Shown here piece by piece: positions 6,173 to 6,796 of a stretch of 6,796 bases of DNA (position 1 is the first letter of the stretch; every line of letters begins with the position of its first letter). The DNA lies in contig CAVTGO010000015.1 in assembly GCA_963734275.1 (NCBI GenBank), positions 1 to 6,796 of the forward strand. The letters run 5' to 3'. The notes under the pieces are model-generated. The model did no database searches. It saw only the letters and a program-made list of their open reading frames with translations, and was not told the DNA's origin. The translations under genes were made by a program, and so were the position numbers. This DNA comes from CAVTGO01 sp963734275 (lineage in GTDB: Bacteria > Actinomycetota > UBA4738 > HRBIN12).

Positions 6173-6796
6173 CCACGGCGCCCCGGCCGGCCGGCGCGAC
6201 GGACCGAAGGTCCGCCGTCCGCCGGCTGGCCATGGGGCGCCTGATCTCGGCGACCGGCACGTTCGCCGCGGGCACCGCGCTCACGTTCACGATCTTCGAG
6301 GCCACCCGGTCCACCGCGTGGATCGCGGCCGCGATGCTGCTCACGTGGGGCATCGTCGGCTTCTTCGGGCCCATCGCCGGCGCGTCGGGGACCGGTTTGA
6401 CCGCCGGAAGGTGATGATCATCGGCGAGAGTGGCGCGGCGGTCGGCTGGGCCGTGATGGCGCTCCTCGACGCGCCGACGGCATTGCTCGCCGCTGGCCTT
6501 CATCGCCTCGCTGCTCCAGGCGCCGTTCTTCCCCGCCGTCGGCCGCGATCCCAACGTCGCCGGCAAGGACAACCTGTCCTGGGCCAACAGCCAGCTCGCC
6601 GTCGGCCGGTACGCCGGCCTCACGATCGGGCCGCTGGTCGGTGGGCTGCTCGTGGCGACGATCGGCCCGAGCTGGGTGTTCCTCTGAACGCGGTCTCGTA
6701 CGCGGTGTCGGTCGCGCTCGTGTGGAGCGTGCACGCGGACTTCGCGGACCCGGAGCGGACCGAGGAGGAGAAGGAAGCGCACCGCGGGATGCTCGC
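6169..6796 (+). CDS. MFS exporter, second of a tandem pair, C-terminal half beyond the window, frameshifted
   Basis: The ATG at 6169 overlaps the stop of the preceding MFS gene (ATGA), implying one transcript and translational coupling. About 209 residues are present, roughly the N-terminal six-helix half. It begins MTTAPRPAGATDRRSAVRRL and continues AMGRLISATGTFAAGTALTF, WIAAAMLLTWGIVGFFGP and motif A as GDRFDRRKVMIIGE. FFPAVGRDPNVAGKDNLSWA, AVGRYAGLTIGPLVGGLL and NAVSYAVSVALVWS follow. Three single-base errors interrupt the frame: a missing base near 6384, an extra C near 6492 and a missing C near 6684 (the TGA at 6686-6688 is an artefact of the last). It is a paralog of the upstream gene, with about 82% nucleotide identity over 51 bases (4920-4970 against 6208-6258) and the same order of motifs. 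Substrate unknown. Confidence 0.82.

Overview
This is a GC-rich (roughly 70% by eye) bacterial window. Gene content and codon use suggest an actinomycete-type chromosome or metagenomic contig (Actinomycetota or a similarly GC-rich lineage). No sequence here fixes the taxon. There are five protein genes and no gene-free stretch over 300 bases. I see no RNA gene, insertion sequence or CRISPR array.

Layout. Positions 1-1813 (minus strand) hold the N-terminal 604 codons of a large FtsX/MacB-type ABC transporter permease that runs off the left edge. A 114-base divergent intergenic region with overlapping -10-like elements separates it from a plus-strand pair: a class V PLP-dependent aminotransferase (1928-3082) and, one base after its stop codon, a long-form D-3-phosphoglycerate dehydrogenase, serA (3084-4667). 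Together these two can supply the first two steps of serine synthesis (3-phosphoglycerate to 3-phosphohydroxypyruvate to phosphoserine), with the class V enzyme standing in for a classical SerC. After serA come a promoter-like region and a structured leader of about 145 bases. Then follow two tandem paralogous MFS exporters (4899-6172, and 6169 running off the right edge) joined by an ATGA stop/start overlap.

Data quality. From about 4590 to the end, the coding sequence carries roughly 19 single-base insertions and deletions, mostly in G or C runs. They include a compensating pair in the last 30 codons of serA. The protein sequence on either side stays well conserved, so I read them as sequencing or assembly errors and not gene decay. 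The first 4.59 kb shows none. The MFS genes are therefore annotated as single genes in spite of the broken frames.

Most of the window is ordinary metabolism and transport. The observation most worth a second look is the MFS leader. Its 5' end can pair over 9 bp with the Shine-Dalgarno region of the first exporter, enclosing two hairpins, and a possible near-leaderless small ORF starts right at the anti-Shine-Dalgarno strand. That is the geometry expected for ribosome-controlled or ligand-controlled translation of a drug exporter.
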